A stretch of 64,000 nucleotides of DNA from the NCBI GenBank assembly GCA_965238125.1, contig OZ250179.1:5704001-5768000 (forward strand), read 5' to 3'. Source of the DNA: UBA6623 sp965238125 (GTDB taxonomy: Bacteria; Acidobacteriota; Terriglobia; Bryobacterales; UBA6623). The position numbers and the translations under genes are program-made. Positions 18,704-28,013 of this stretch are shown piece after piece; the stretch's first letter is position 1; the number at the start of each line of letters is the position of its first letter. The notes under the pieces are model-generated. The model was not told the DNA's origin. It saw only the letters and a list, made by a program, of their open reading frames with translations, and did no database searches.

Positions 18704-19846
18704 ATGCTCACGATTCAAAAGGACAAGAACAGGCTCGCAACGGTCGATCGGCTCCAGTTAGCGCCGCGGTTGCTCGATGACTCCTTCAACCTACGCGCTC
18801 TGATCTCGAACAGCCCGGGCGAGTTTCTCGAGGAAATCGGCGAGCGGCTGTTCGTCATCGGCACGGGCGTGGCCGTGGCGCAAGCCTCCTCGCTGACCGC
18901 CGATATCGTGGCGCTTGACGCGGAGGGCCGGGCCGTCATCGGCGTGATCGACAACGGCCGAGGCGGGCCGCCGCCGTTATTCCGCGCGATCACTTGCGCC
19001 GGTTTTGTCTCCTCGTGGAAGGAACAAGACTTCTTCCGTCCCTTGGATCACGAACAGGTAGAGCGACTCGAGAAATTTCTTCCGACCGGAAGGCCGCTGA
19101 ATCAAGCTCAGCGGGTGCTGTTGATCGCGGAGCAATATAGCTTCGACGTTTTAGCGGCGGCGGAGTGGTTGGGGTCGCGCCACGGAATCGACATCGGGTG
19201 TGTGCGCGCGGTGACGTTCCGGGACGAAGGTTCGGGTCGCATGTTCTTTACCGGGCAGCGGATCCTGCCCGCGGCCGAAGCCGCCTCGGCGCCGACGATT
19301 ACCACCATCGACGGTCTGGAAACCGAATTGAACGAAACGCGGGCGTCTTCCGAGCTGGAAGTATTGACGCAGCGTCTGGTGGACGAGACATCGAACCGAC
19401 AGCGAGCCGAGGAGGCGTTTCAGGCCAGCGAAGCGCGCTACCGCATCCTGTCGAAACTTTCGCCGGTCGGCATTTTTCACACCGACGCCGCGGGCAACTT
19501 TCTCTATGTCAATGAGCGCTGGTGCGATATCGGCGGCGTTGAAACCCAGACCGCGCTGGGGCAAGGATGGGCCCGCGTGATTCACCCCGACGATCGCAAC
19601 CGCGTATTGCATGTTTGGGCGGAAAGCATCGATCAAGGCAAGCCGTTCAAGTCCGAATACCGCTGCCTGAGAAACGACGGCGGTACGAGTTGGATACTCA
19701 GTGAGGCTTCGGTGCACGCCGATGAGACGGGAAAAGTGATCGGCTACGTCGGCACGATGACGGAACTGCATCGAACCGAAAGCGAAAACCGAGTCGGCGC
19801 GGCGGCGGCAAACAATCGACCGATCGCTCACGATCGCAGCGCCTAA
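18704..19846 (+). CDS. PAS domain protein with N-terminal endonuclease-NucS-like/RecB-like region
   Basis: A 380-residue soluble protein. Residues about 1-190 (EFLEEIGERLFVIG, ADIVALDAEGRAVIGVIDNG, FDVLAAAEWLGSRHGID) follow the pattern of restriction-like nuclease-fold domains found in many bacterial proteins of unknown role, where an acidic residue precedes A/V-x-E/D-x-K; here the Lys position is changed (VIGVIDNG), so catalysis is doubtful. A coiled-coil linker (LETELNETRASSELEVL) leads to a PAS/PAC domain at about 240-365 (YRILSKLSPVGIFHTDAAGNFLYVNERWCDIGG, HPDDRNRVLHVW, EYRCLRNDGGTSWI). There is no kinase or GGDEF output domain. It could be a stand-alone sensor or a truncated signalling protein. 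Confidence 0.7.
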   Translation: MLTIQKDKNRLATVDRLQLAPRLLDDSFNLRALISNSPGEFLEEIGERLFVIGTGVAVAQASSLTADIVALDAEGRAVIGVIDNGRGGPPPLFRAITCAGFVSSWKEQDFFRPLDHEQVERLEKFLPTGRPLNQAQRVLLIAEQYSFDVLAAAEWLGSRHGIDIGCVRAVTFRDEGSGRMFFTGQRILPAAEAASAPTITTIDGLETELNETRASSELEVLTQRLVDETSNRQRAEEAFQASEARYRILSKLSPVGIFHTDAAGNFLYVNERWCDIGGVETQTALGQGWARVIHPDDRNRVLHVWAESIDQGKPFKSEYRCLRNDGGTSWILSEASVHADETGKVIGYVGTMTELHRTESENRVGAAAANNRPIAHDRSA

Positions 19847-20055
19847 CAGGCGTCTTGTTCGGCCGTGAGGTCGGTAGTCGGAGGGTTGTCGCTGTCAGAG
19901 CTTCCCGCTTCTTCTTCCCACTCCCCCAAATCTTCGCTCTGTTGATTGCGGGACCCGCCTTTCGGTGAGCGGCGATCATGCATCGCGCCCGCCCCGGAGC
20001 GCAGCTTCGCGGGCGCGACATAGGGGTTGCGGGGCTTGATCTTCTTGCGGCTCAT
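19843..20055 (-). CDS. Small basic-to-acidic hypothetical protein
   Basis: Seventy residues: a basic first half (MSRKKIKPRNPYVAPAKL, MHDRRSPKGGSRNQQ) and an acidic second half (EDLGEWEEEAGSSDSDN). Small proteins with an N-P-x-V/A-x-P-x-x-R-x-G-x-MHDRR pattern recur in bacteria as uncharacterised proteins, some in phage neighbourhoods. Its stop overlaps the end of the PAS gene by 4 bp on the opposite strand. The function is unknown; coding status rests on composition and on the MHDRR-like motif. Confidence 0.5.
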   Translation of the reverse strand: MSRKKIKPRNPYVAPAKLRSGAGAMHDRRSPKGGSRNQQSEDLGEWEEEAGSSDSDNPPTTDLTAEQDAC

Positions 20056-20206
20056 CGAGAAACCATCCCGGCCCTGCCGGCGAAGCCCGGCGTGCGGGTC
20101 TTGGGCTTATGATAGTAGCCCGCCGTGACGAGAGGCGGAAGGCAACCTCCCCGGTCCTCGGCGCGAACCATGCGGTTGTTCGCGGTCCATCCGCTACGAT
20201 GGTCGA

Positions 20207-21955
20207 GTGCGGTTGCCGGCTTTGCTGCTATGTTTGGTATCGATCGCGGCGACGCCTTTGCTCGGGCAGGATTCGGCCTCGCGCGGTGTCAAGCCGACGC
20301 CTCGCGGCAAGCCCTCCGGTCGACCCTTTCACGCCCGCTTCGTGGATGTCGCCCGAGAGGCCGGCCTGACCGCGCCCGTCGTTTACGGCGGCGTCTCCGA
20401 GAAGGACTACATCGTGGAGACCGTGGGCTCGGGGGCGGCCTTTGTCGACTACGACGACGACGGCTGGGTCGATATCTTTCTGTTGTCGGGCATCCGGCGG
20501 GACGACTCGGCCCCGGCCGCCACGAATCGTCTTTACCACAACAACCGCGACGGCACGTTCCGCGACGTGACCAAGCGGGCCGGGCTGCAACGAGCGGGCT
20601 GGGCGTCTTCGGTGGCGGTCGGCGATTACGACAACGACGGTTTCAGCGATCTTTTCATCACCTACTGGGGGCGCAACGTACTCTACCGCAACCGCGGCGA
20701 CGGGACGTTCGAGGACATCACGAACAAGGCCGGGGTCGGCGGAGAGGCGGTGAGATGGGGCGCGGGAGCCGCTTTTCTCGACTACGACCGCGACGGGCGG
20801 CTTGACCTCTTCGTCTCCCATTACCTGAAATTCGACTTCGAAACCGCGCCCGGCAAGGGAACCGGCGCGAACTGCACCTGGAAAGGCGTGCCGGTCAACT
20901 GCGGTCCGCGCGGGCTGCCGCCCGAGACTCCGCAGCTTTACCACAACGAGGGGGACGGCACGTTCCACGACGTCACCGCCAAGTCGGGCGTCGGCGAGGC
21001 TTTCCCCGGTTACGGCATGACGGCCGTCGCGGCCGATTTCAGCGCCGACGGTTGGACCGATATCTACCTGGCCTCCGACAGCACCCCGAGTCTGCTGTTT
21101 CATAACAACCAGGACGGCACCTTTACCGAGGAAGGGCTCGAGCGCGGCGTGGCCTTGAGCGAAGACGGCGTCGAGCAAGCCGGCATGGGCGTTGGAACCG
21201 GCGATTATGACGGCGACGGCGACCTCGACATTCTCAAAACGCATTTCATGGAAGATACAAACGTGTTGTATCGCAACGACGGCCAGGGCAATTTTGAAGA
21301 TGCGACCGCGGAGTCAGGGCTGGGTGTCGAGACTCGGTTTGTCGGATGGGGAGCGGCGATAGCCGACCTCGACAACGATTCGCTGCCCGATCTTTTCTAT
21401 GTGACCGGAAACGTGTACCCGGAAGTCGAGGCGGCGCTGCCGGAGTTCCCTTATCGCACGCCCCGCGTGATCTTCCGCAACCTCGGCGAGGGACAATTCG
21501 AGGAGTTAATCGAGGAAGCCGGTCCCGGAATCTCCGACGCGCACGCCTCGCGGGGATCGGCGCTCGGCGACTTTGACAACGACGGCGATCTCGACATCCT
21601 CATCGTCAACCTCAATGAACCGCCTTCGCTGCTGCGGAACGATTACACCGGCGAAGGCAACTGGATCAAAGTAAAGCTGATCGGAACCGAATCGAACCGC
21701 GGCGCGATCGGCGCCGTCGTCACCGCGGACTTCGGTGACCGCCGAGTCGCGCAGCCGGTGTTGAGCCAGACCAGCTTCTATTCGGCGGACGAGCGGCGGC
21801 TGCATTTCGGACTAGGTGAGGCGGACACGGTGGATATCGAGGTGCGCTGGCCCAGCGGGAAGATCGAGACGCATGAAGGGCTTGCGGCCGGGCGTCTGGT
21901 CACGATCGTCGAAGCAGAAGGTTCGCCAAAAGTTACAAGACTACCCTCGAAATAG
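20207..21955 (+). CDS. Secreted CRTAC1 family protein (FG-GAP/VCBS propeller plus ASPIC/UnbV)
   Basis: A 582-residue exported protein. A GTG start gives the signal peptide MRLPALLLCLVSIAATPLLG. Then at least six calcium-binding FG-GAP/VCBS repeats of the form D-x-D-x-D-G-x-x-D follow (VDYDDDGWVDIFLLSG, GDYDNDGFSDLFITYWG, LDYDRDGRLDLFVSHY, GDYDGDGDLDILKTHF, ADLDNDSLPDLFYVTG, GDFDNDGDLDILIVN), making a seven-bladed propeller. The C-terminal ASPIC/UnbV domain (about 480-575) has QTSFYSADERRLHFGLG and DIEVRWPSGKIETHEG. These proteins are abundant in Acidobacteriota and Planctomycetota and are thought to bind carbohydrates or other ligands outside the cell. No partner gene is nearby. Confidence 0.92.
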   Translation: MRLPALLLCLVSIAATPLLGQDSASRGVKPTPRGKPSGRPFHARFVDVAREAGLTAPVVYGGVSEKDYIVETVGSGAAFVDYDDDGWVDIFLLSGIRRDDSAPAATNRLYHNNRDGTFRDVTKRAGLQRAGWASSVAVGDYDNDGFSDLFITYWGRNVLYRNRGDGTFEDITNKAGVGGEAVRWGAGAAFLDYDRDGRLDLFVSHYLKFDFETAPGKGTGANCTWKGVPVNCGPRGLPPETPQLYHNEGDGTFHDVTAKSGVGEAFPGYGMTAVAADFSADGWTDIYLASDSTPSLLFHNNQDGTFTEEGLERGVALSEDGVEQAGMGVGTGDYDGDGDLDILKTHFMEDTNVLYRNDGQGNFEDATAESGLGVETRFVGWGAAIADLDNDSLPDLFYVTGNVYPEVEAALPEFPYRTPRVIFRNLGEGQFEELIEEAGPGISDAHASRGSALGDFDNDGDLDILIVNLNEPPSLLRNDYTGEGNWIKVKLIGTESNRGAIGAVVTADFGDRRVAQPVLSQTSFYSADERRLHFGLGEADTVDIEVRWPSGKIETHEGLAAGRLVTIVEAEGSPKVTRLPSK

Positions 21956-22054
21956 CCGCACCCGGCCGCTAAACCGAACCGCGAACGTCAGTGAGCGATC
22001 CGATGAGACCCGTGACCGCACCGAACGTGGCGGGCCTACCAAAACTTGTGCCGG

Positions 22055-22213
22055 CATACACAATTCACGGCAGCGCAAGCGACGGGCCAAGGGCGCATCG
22101 GTTCGAGTAGGACGCAAGACTATGTCGAAATGCGCAGCGGTACGGGGTGACGCAGTGCCGACTCACGTGGCGATTGCCTTGCCCTTGGCCCCCGCGTTCT
22201 GAATTGTGTGCAC
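22055..22213. repeat. Imperfect inverted-repeat element, MITE-like, about 160 bp
   Basis: The left arm starts CATACACAATTCAC and includes GGGCCAAGGGC; the right arm has GCCCTTGGCCC and ends TGAATTGTGTGCAC. The arms are about 40 bp each with roughly 80 bp between. It lies in the 370-bp gap between the CRTAC1 and acetoacetyl-CoA synthetase genes, which converge. No ORF of note is inside. Confidence 0.65.
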
Positions 22214-22324
22214 GAACGGGGGGGCTATGAATTCTTTCACAGCCCCTAACCCGGACGAGCCGGAACCAAAAAGGCACTCGTAAGTCCGACGCGGCTCAGT
22301 TTGCGACACCCCAAAGCAAGCCGA

Positions 22325-24280
22325 TCACTTCGTCAGCTCCGGCAGGTCGCGGAGGAAATCGAGGGCTTCGGGGTTGGCCAATGCGTCGCGGTTTTTGACT
22401 TCGCGCCCGTGGATTGTGTGCCGCACCGCCAGTTCGGCGAGTTTACCGTTGAGGGTTCGCGGAAGATCCGGCGCTTGAATCACTTTCGCCGGTACGTGGC
22501 GCAGACTACAATCGCGTCGAATCTGTCCTCGAATGCGGTCCGCCAAGTCCCTGTCCAATTTGCTTTCCGCGCGTAGTCTGACGAACAAGATGATCCGCAC
22601 ATCGCCGTCCCAATCTTGACCAACCGCGAGAGCTTCGAGCACTTCCGGCAACTTCTCGACGGCGCGATAGATCTCGGCGGTGCCGATGCGCACGCCCCCC
22701 GGGTTGAGAACAGCGTCGGATCGTCCCCAGATCTTCATACCTCCGCGCTCGGTCAGCTCGCAGTAGTCGCCGTGATGCCACACGCCGGGGAAGCGCTCGA
22801 AGTAAGCGGCATGGTATTTCTTGTGGTCCTGATCATTCCACAATCCCACCGGCATCGAAGGGAAGGGAGCCGTGCAGACGAGCTCACCCTTCTCGCCGAC
22901 CGGAAGCGACCGCCCGTCGTCGTCGAAGACCTCGACCTTCATACCCAAGCCGCGCGTCTGCAACTCGCCTCGATACACCGGCGCCGTGGGGTCGCCTAAC
23001 GCGAAACAGGAAATCAGATCCGTCCCTCCCGAGATGGACGCCAGTTGCACGTTGCTCTTGACGCTTTCATACACGTAATAAAAGCCCTCGTCGGCCAGCG
23101 GTGACCCGGTCGACATGATGGTCCGCACCGCGCCGAGGTCGTGGCTCCGCGCTGGCGCGAGGCCCGCATTTTCAACGGCGGCCAAATACTTCGCGCTGGT
23201 CCCGAAAACGGTAATGCGCTCCTGCTCGGCCATGTCGAACAGCCGCTCGGGACCGGGGTAAAACGGCGAGCCATCATAGAGCACCACCGTTGCCCCGACG
23301 GCCAGGCTCGAAACCAGCCAATTCCACATCATCCAACCGCAGGTCGTGAAGTAGAAGATGCGGTCATCGCGCTTCAGGTCGGTGTGCAGGACCAGTTCCT
23401 TCAGATGTTGCAGCAGGGTGCCGCTGGCCCCATGCACAATGCACTTCGGCGGTCCGGTCGTTCCCGACGAATACATGATGTAAAGCGGGTGGTCGAAGGG
23501 GAGGCGGTCGAACGCGAGGCTTTCCTCGCCGCCGGCGGCAAGGAAGTCGCCATATAGTTGGGCGCCCCGCAACCCTTCGAGGGAGGGTGCGGCAACGGTA
23601 TAGGGAACCACGACAATCCGCTCGATCGAGGGCAAGTCGTGCTGAAGAGTCCGGACGCGTTCGAGCGTGTCGAACGTTTTTCCGTTATAGAAATAGCCGT
23701 CGGCGGTGAGCAGAACTTTCGGCTCGATTTGCCCGAAGCGGTCGCGCACTCCGGACGTTCCGAAATCCGGCGAGCACGAGGACCACAACGCGCCGAGCGA
23801 CGAGGCCGCCAGCATGGCGACCACCGTCTCGGGCCGGTTCGGCATATAGGCGACGACGCGATCCCCTCGGCCAACACCGGCCGCCCGCAGACCCGCGGCG
23901 AAGCGAGTGACCTGCTGATAGAGTTCGCGATAGCTCAATGCGGACTGCCGACCCTGCTCATTCCAGAAAACCAACGCCTCGCGGTCGTCGCTGAAACGCA
24001 GCAAGTTTTCCGCGAAGTTGAGCCGCGTATTCGGGAACCAGCGCGGCCCGGGCATGCGGTCAAAATCACGAACGACCGTCGATGGGTCGCCTTCCGCCAC
24101 GACGCCCGAAAAACGCCACACCGAAGCCCAGAACTCCTCGGGCCGCTCGATCGACCAGCGGTAGAGATCGTCGGTTCCGAAAACCCCGGCGGGGTTCCAC
24201 CACTGCCGAACCGCCTTGAGAAATGCTGTCAGGTTCGACCGAGCAACGGCCTCTTCGCCGGGTGTCCACAAGGGTTGCAA
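22325..24280 (-). CDS. aacS: Acetoacetate--CoA ligase
   Basis: A 651-residue acyl-adenylate-forming enzyme that activates acetoacetate with ATP and CoA, used to regain ketone bodies or PHB-derived acetoacetate. It has the ACS-type N-terminus (PEEFWASVWRFSGV, PGPRWFPNTRLNFAENLL), the P-loop motif MYSSGTTGPPKCIVHG, the TCGWMMWNWLVSSL segment, SISGGTDLISCF and the A8 hinge area GGMKIWGRSDAVLNPGGVRIG, ending with the catalytic Lys region RTLNGKLAELAVR. The WMMWNW and GGTDLISCF motifs are specific for acetoacetyl-CoA synthetases rather than acetyl-CoA synthetases. It starts at 24280, only 8 bp from the first copy of a 56-bp direct repeat. No thiolase or CoA-transferase gene is adjacent. Confidence 0.93.
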   Translation of the reverse strand: MQPLWTPGEEAVARSNLTAFLKAVRQWWNPAGVFGTDDLYRWSIERPEEFWASVWRFSGVVAEGDPSTVVRDFDRMPGPRWFPNTRLNFAENLLRFSDDREALVFWNEQGRQSALSYRELYQQVTRFAAGLRAAGVGRGDRVVAYMPNRPETVVAMLAASSLGALWSSCSPDFGTSGVRDRFGQIEPKVLLTADGYFYNGKTFDTLERVRTLQHDLPSIERIVVVPYTVAAPSLEGLRGAQLYGDFLAAGGEESLAFDRLPFDHPLYIMYSSGTTGPPKCIVHGASGTLLQHLKELVLHTDLKRDDRIFYFTTCGWMMWNWLVSSLAVGATVVLYDGSPFYPGPERLFDMAEQERITVFGTSAKYLAAVENAGLAPARSHDLGAVRTIMSTGSPLADEGFYYVYESVKSNVQLASISGGTDLISCFALGDPTAPVYRGELQTRGLGMKVEVFDDDGRSLPVGEKGELVCTAPFPSMPVGLWNDQDHKKYHAAYFERFPGVWHHGDYCELTERGGMKIWGRSDAVLNPGGVRIGTAEIYRAVEKLPEVLEALAVGQDWDGDVRIILFVRLRAESKLDRDLADRIRGQIRRDCSLRHVPAKVIQAPDLPRTLNGKLAELAVRHTIHGREVKNRDALANPEALDFLRDLPELTK

Positions 24281-24287
24281 TACTTAA

Positions 24288-24343
24288 CCTCGAAACCAAT
24301 CATAAATCAGATCAACAGCCCGAACAACGCCGCCGCGGTACTC
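24288..24343. repeat. 56-bp direct repeat, left copy
   Basis: Identical at 52 of 56 positions to 25490-25545, in the same orientation. Read on the minus strand both copies encode the end of an aminotransferase (AVDLI then DWFRG and stop). The right copy is the genuine 3' end of the aminotransferase pseudogene; this one stands alone. The pair flanks 1.15 kb carrying a hairpin element and one membrane-protein gene, an arrangement like attL/attR. Confidence 0.85.
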
Positions 24344-24411
24344 GCAATGCCGGCGGTGCTGTTCATTTTGGAATTCTCTCGAGGACGCACACACATTCCC
24401 CCGCCCCGTGA

Positions 24412-24679
24412 GGGGCCCCGGAACTTAGCCCGCGGCTTCAGCCGTGGGTACGCATCCAACAACCGAGAACGCCCAAGGGGCGTGGGAAATCATCCCATGG
24501 AAGCGAACAGGCGGTCACGGAAAGCGGATTGGAGAACGGGCCGCCGTTGCTTTCTTGAGAACACAACATGGACCAAGATATGGGCGAAAGGTGCGGGCCA
24601 TGTTCCGGGCCCTCCGGGGCTATTTCGTTTCGTGTCGATTTTCTCATGGCTGAAGCCGTGGGCTATGTTCCGGGGCTCC
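24412..24679. repeat. MITE-like element with 35-bp inverted ends
   Basis: The left arm reads GGGGCCCCGGAACTTAGCCC then GCGGCTTCAGCCGTGGG; the right arm is its near-complement (CATGGCTGAAGCCGTGGGCT then ATGTTCCGGGGCTCC). Each arm also has an internal GGCTTCAGCC palindrome. The 200 bp between arms has no convincing ORF. The remaining gap up to 24891 shows nothing else. Confidence 0.75.
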
Positions 24680-24891
24680 TAACGGGGCCTATCGTGTGCT
24701 TTGCTCGTCAGGCGGTGAGAAATGCGGGCCGGCTTTGCTTAGCTACTTCCCGGTGCGAAAAGGGTGCTTCGGAGGCTGATTTGATCCGGGCCATTACTGA
24801 ATAGCCGGGCCAAGTACGCGGCCGTCTTCGTCTTGTTCCCACGCGCGATGGGAATTGCTACACTCCGGGATATTCTGGAAAGTGGAAGAGT

Positions 24892-25467
24892 ATGTCGGAG
24901 TCACTTGTCGCGCTGATCGTGGACGTAAGCAAATGGCCGGCTGTGTCGATGGGCTTCGCCCTACTGGCGGTTTCGATTCTGTTCCTCCTCCTGCACGGTT
25001 CGTCTCTACCGTCCCGACGCCGGATTGCAACGGCGATGAATCTTTTTTTTGGAGTCACGGTTGGGACCCTGGCCTTCGGTCATTTGTTGGCCGTTACCAC
25101 CAAGCTTCTGGTCGGGAACCTCGTCGGATCCATAGCGGAGTTCTACGCTATCGGCGTTGCGTTGGCCGTACCCTCTTGGTGGCTGGTCCTTCACACCTGG
25201 CGAACGTTTGCCTCGGACGACGCCGGCGGGCGCGTGACACTGATTCTCAATGGATGGCTTGCGACCACCATGGTCGTTCTGGGGATTCAAAGCCTGCCCC
25301 TAGTTGTGCCGGCCTTGTGCAACATCGGCTACCAACTGCACTCCCGCCGGCTCGTGGGCTGGGCGATGGTAAGTGCGGCGGTCGTTGTCAACCTGACCCT
25401 ATTCATCGTGTCTTTGTTCATCCTGGCGACCGGCCAGAGCTTCGAACAGCTCGCCGGGATGGACTAG
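24892..25467 (+). CDS. Small integral membrane protein, function unknown
   Basis: A 191-residue protein with about five to six hydrophobic segments (AVSMGFALLAVSILFLLL, VTVGTLAFGHLLAV, EFYAIGVALAVPSWWLVL, LATTMVVLGIQSLPLVV, VVVNLTLFIVSLFILATG) and short charged loops. I do not recognise a family. It starts with the ATG at 24892, after a purine-rich GGAAAGTGGAAG stretch. It is the only gene between the two copies of the 56-bp direct repeat and reads opposite to both flanking minus-strand genes, consistent with it having been brought in as a small insert. Confidence 0.6.
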   Translation: MSESLVALIVDVSKWPAVSMGFALLAVSILFLLLHGSSLPSRRRIATAMNLFFGVTVGTLAFGHLLAVTTKLLVGNLVGSIAEFYAIGVALAVPSWWLVLHTWRTFASDDAGGRVTLILNGWLATTMVVLGIQSLPLVVPALCNIGYQLHSRRLVGWAMVSAAVVVNLTLFIVSLFILATGQSFEQLAGMD

Positions 25468-25489
25468 CTAAGCTAGCTACACTAGCTAC

Positions 25490-25545
25490 CCTCGAAACCA
25501 ATCACAAATCAAATCAACAGCCCGAACAACCCCGCCGCAGTACTC
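25490..25545. repeat. 56-bp direct repeat, right copy (3' end of aminotransferase)
   Basis: See the left copy at 24288. In this copy the minus-strand reading is EEYCGGVVRAVDLICDWFRG then TAG at 25486-25488, the native C-terminus of the aminotransferase. Confidence 0.85.
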
Positions 25546-26501
25546 TTCCAAGAACCCGTCGTCGAGCGCGCCGTCCGCCGTTTGCCGCCGCCTGCGCCCC
25601 GGCCCCGTCGAAATCCACATAGGCGATGCGGGCGGTCAATTCGTCCTCCGGCCTGCCGAAATTGACTCCAGGCAAAATCGCGACACCAGTATCTTCGAGT
25701 AAGCGGGAGCAGAGCTCCTTGCTTGTTGTAACGCCCCGTTCGCGAAGCCTCTCCGCGCCGCCCGAAAAATCAGGGAACAAGTAGAAAGCACCCTGGGGCG
25801 TATCGACCACGACGCCTGCTTCACGAAGCTTCCGCGCCGCGTATCCGCCGAGAGCGCTGAGTATCCCGCGCGCTTGCTCGAGATAAGCCTCGATCTCGGC
25901 CCCGCCCGAAAAGGCTCGCACGGCGGCGTACTGAATCGGCGCGCTCGTGGAAGTGTAGGTCTCGCTCGCCACATTCGCCATGGCGTCGAGCAGCCAGTGC
26001 AATCCGGGCGGAAACGTAAACGTGCCCAATCGCCAACCGCCGGCGCCGCACCACTTGCTCAGCCCGCCCGAAACAATCGTCCCCTCCGGGTAATAGCGAG
26101 CGATCGAAACGTGGCGGCCCTCGTGATGCAACTCGGCGTAGATTTCATCCGACAGCAAGATGACGCCGTGACGCCGCGCCGTCTGGGCCAGGGCTTTCAA
26201 GCTGCATGAACGAAGTGGCTGTATTCATACTACCCGGGTTTGAACGCCGACTCCGAGTCTGAGTGCGCATCTATCCAGGATTTCCATTTTGGCCCTGGCA
26301 CGGTCACAGGATACACCCCCGCTGCGCCGAATACCACGTCTTTTCGCGCTGAACCCTGCACATCACCTCCGCCGGTAGGCGCCAGGGCTCGTCCGTCCGC
26401 TCACAGACGTTGATTGAGCGGACTGAACGGCGCTCCGGCCGACACTGCTCCCTGCGAAACCTTTTTGGAGCCAAAAACTGTTGATCCTCGCCCGGGCAAC
26501 G

Positions 26502-28013
26502 CTACCCACCCGGCACAGGCAGCGCCCAGATCCTATGCAGCATGTCACCGAACAGCCGCCGGTTCAGATGCCCCTCCGCCAGCAGTAACCAGTAGTAGCG
26601 AGCATGCTTGACCAGCCGACCGCCGGTCTTCATCAACCTGTGTTGCAAACTCGTTAGCGACCAGCTTTTGATTCGCTGCGGCAGCCCTAGCCGCCGCCAC
26701 AGGTTGCCCAGGTTGTAGGCCCGCACGCTGAGTTGCAGCCGTACCTCGTTGGCTCGGAAGCGGTGACACGACAAGCGGGTCCAGTGCGTGGCCTGTTTGC
26801 CTTCTTTGATCCACTGCTCCGCCGTGCCGCGCTTGTTGTAGAACCGCACGACCGAGCGGCTCGGCAAGCTCATGCTCGTCACGACAAATCCGACGCGCGG
26901 GAATAGTTCGCCCTGGTGATGCTCGACCTTGGCGACAACTCGCCTTGCCTTCGACCAGCTCTCGGCCTGATAGCGAAAACTCTTGTAGCGCACTAGGGGC
27001 TTGGCGTTCGGCCTACCCGGTGGCCGAAACAGGACTCGGCTCGGCAAGCTCATGCTCGTCACGACAAATCCGACGCGCGGGAATAGTTCGCCCTGGTGAT
27101 GCTCGACCTTGGCGACAACTCGCCTTGCCTTCGACCAGCTCTCGGCCTGATAGCGAAAACTCTTGTAGCGCACTAGGGGCTTGGCGTTCGGCCTACCCGG
27201 TGGCCGAAACAGGATGTCCTCGATCTCCAGCTCCAGGCTCTTGTTCGCCGGGATGCGAATCACGTAGTCCACGCCGCGCTCCTCCATCGCCTCGTAGATC
27301 TCGGGCTTGGCGAAGGCGGCGTCGGCGCGGAACGTCACCTGTTTGCCCTCCGCCTGTTGTCGTTCGATCTCCGGCAGTAGCAGCTCGTCCCAGTCCTCGG
27401 CGCTGTGCACGTTGCCGGGACGCAGCTTCGCGCCTAGGCAGTCGCCGTGCTGGTTGAACAGCAACAGCGGGTGATAGCAGAGGGACTCAAAATGGCCGTT
27501 GTAGGCACTGCCTTCCTGTTGGCCGTGGACGGGGCTCTCCGTGGAGTCCATGTCGAGCACCACGCGGTCTGAACCGTCGGGAGCTTCGGCTTGCGCGACC
27601 AGCTCCCGGTTCACTGCCATCAGCCCCAGCAAGTTCTCTTCGCTCGCCAGCATCTCCGTCTCGAAGCCATGCAGCGTCGAGGTCAAGGCTGCTCCGCGAT
27701 CCCAGTTCCTCTTCGAGCCGATCAAGCGAAAGGTCGGATCGGCGGATACTCGAACGGCGTCATTGAGGTCCTCGTAGCCAGCGAGTCGGCTGTAGACCGA
27801 CTGCCGCAGCAGATCGGCCAGCGGGAACTTCTTGTTCAAGCCTTGTCGCGAGTCGCTGAGATGCTCGTCGATCAGCTTCCCGAGTCCGAGTCGTTCATCC
27901 AGTTCGCGAACGAGAATCAGACCGCCATCCGAGGTGACTCGCGATCCTTGGAAATCGACTTTGAGAAATCCATTGAACGTGAGCTGAAACGGCTTGTTTT
28001 CTTTTTCACCCAT
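26502..28013 (-). CDS. IS1380 family transposase with 60-residue internal duplication
   Basis: A 503-residue DDE transposase: MGEKENKPFQLTFNGFLKVD, then VTSDGGLILVRELDERLGLG (typical IS1380 N-terminus), VVLDMDSTESPVHGQQEGS (first catalytic Asp region), QVTFRADAAFAKPEIYEAME (second) and FYNKRGTAEQWIKEGK (Glu). A 60-residue block starting LFRPPGRPNAKPLVRY and ending SMSLPSR is present twice in tandem, in frame. Without it the protein would be 443 residues, the family norm. The block lies between the second Asp and the Glu, in the insertion region, so the product may be misfolded though the frame is open. Confidence 0.9.
   Translation of the reverse strand: MGEKENKPFQLTFNGFLKVDFQGSRVTSDGGLILVRELDERLGLGKLIDEHLSDSRQGLNKKFPLADLLRQSVYSRLAGYEDLNDAVRVSADPTFRLIGSKRNWDRGAALTSTLHGFETEMLASEENLLGLMAVNRELVAQAEAPDGSDRVVLDMDSTESPVHGQQEGSAYNGHFESLCYHPLLLFNQHGDCLGAKLRPGNVHSAEDWDELLLPEIERQQAEGKQVTFRADAAFAKPEIYEAMEERGVDYVIRIPANKSLELEIEDILFRPPGRPNAKPLVRYKSFRYQAESWSKARRVVAKVEHHQGELFPRVGFVVTSMSLPSRVLFRPPGRPNAKPLVRYKSFRYQAESWSKARRVVAKVEHHQGELFPRVGFVVTSMSLPSRSVVRFYNKRGTAEQWIKEGKQATHWTRLSCHRFRANEVRLQLSVRAYNLGNLWRRLGLPQRIKSWSLTSLQHRLMKTGGRLVKHARYYWLLLAEGHLNRRLFGDMLHRIWALPVPGG
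26857..27214. repeat. Exact tandem duplication, 180-bp period
   Basis: Positions 26857-27034 and 27037-27214 are identical over 178 bases. The period of 180 keeps the transposase frame open. Complete identity implies a recent event or an assembly artefact. The second IS1380 copy has this block once. Confidence 0.95.

Noticed and set aside
20125..20805. Long arginine-rich plus-strand frames overlapping CRTAC1 and other genes
   Set aside because: They are high-GC shadow frames with no domain pattern, overlapped by a well-supported gene.
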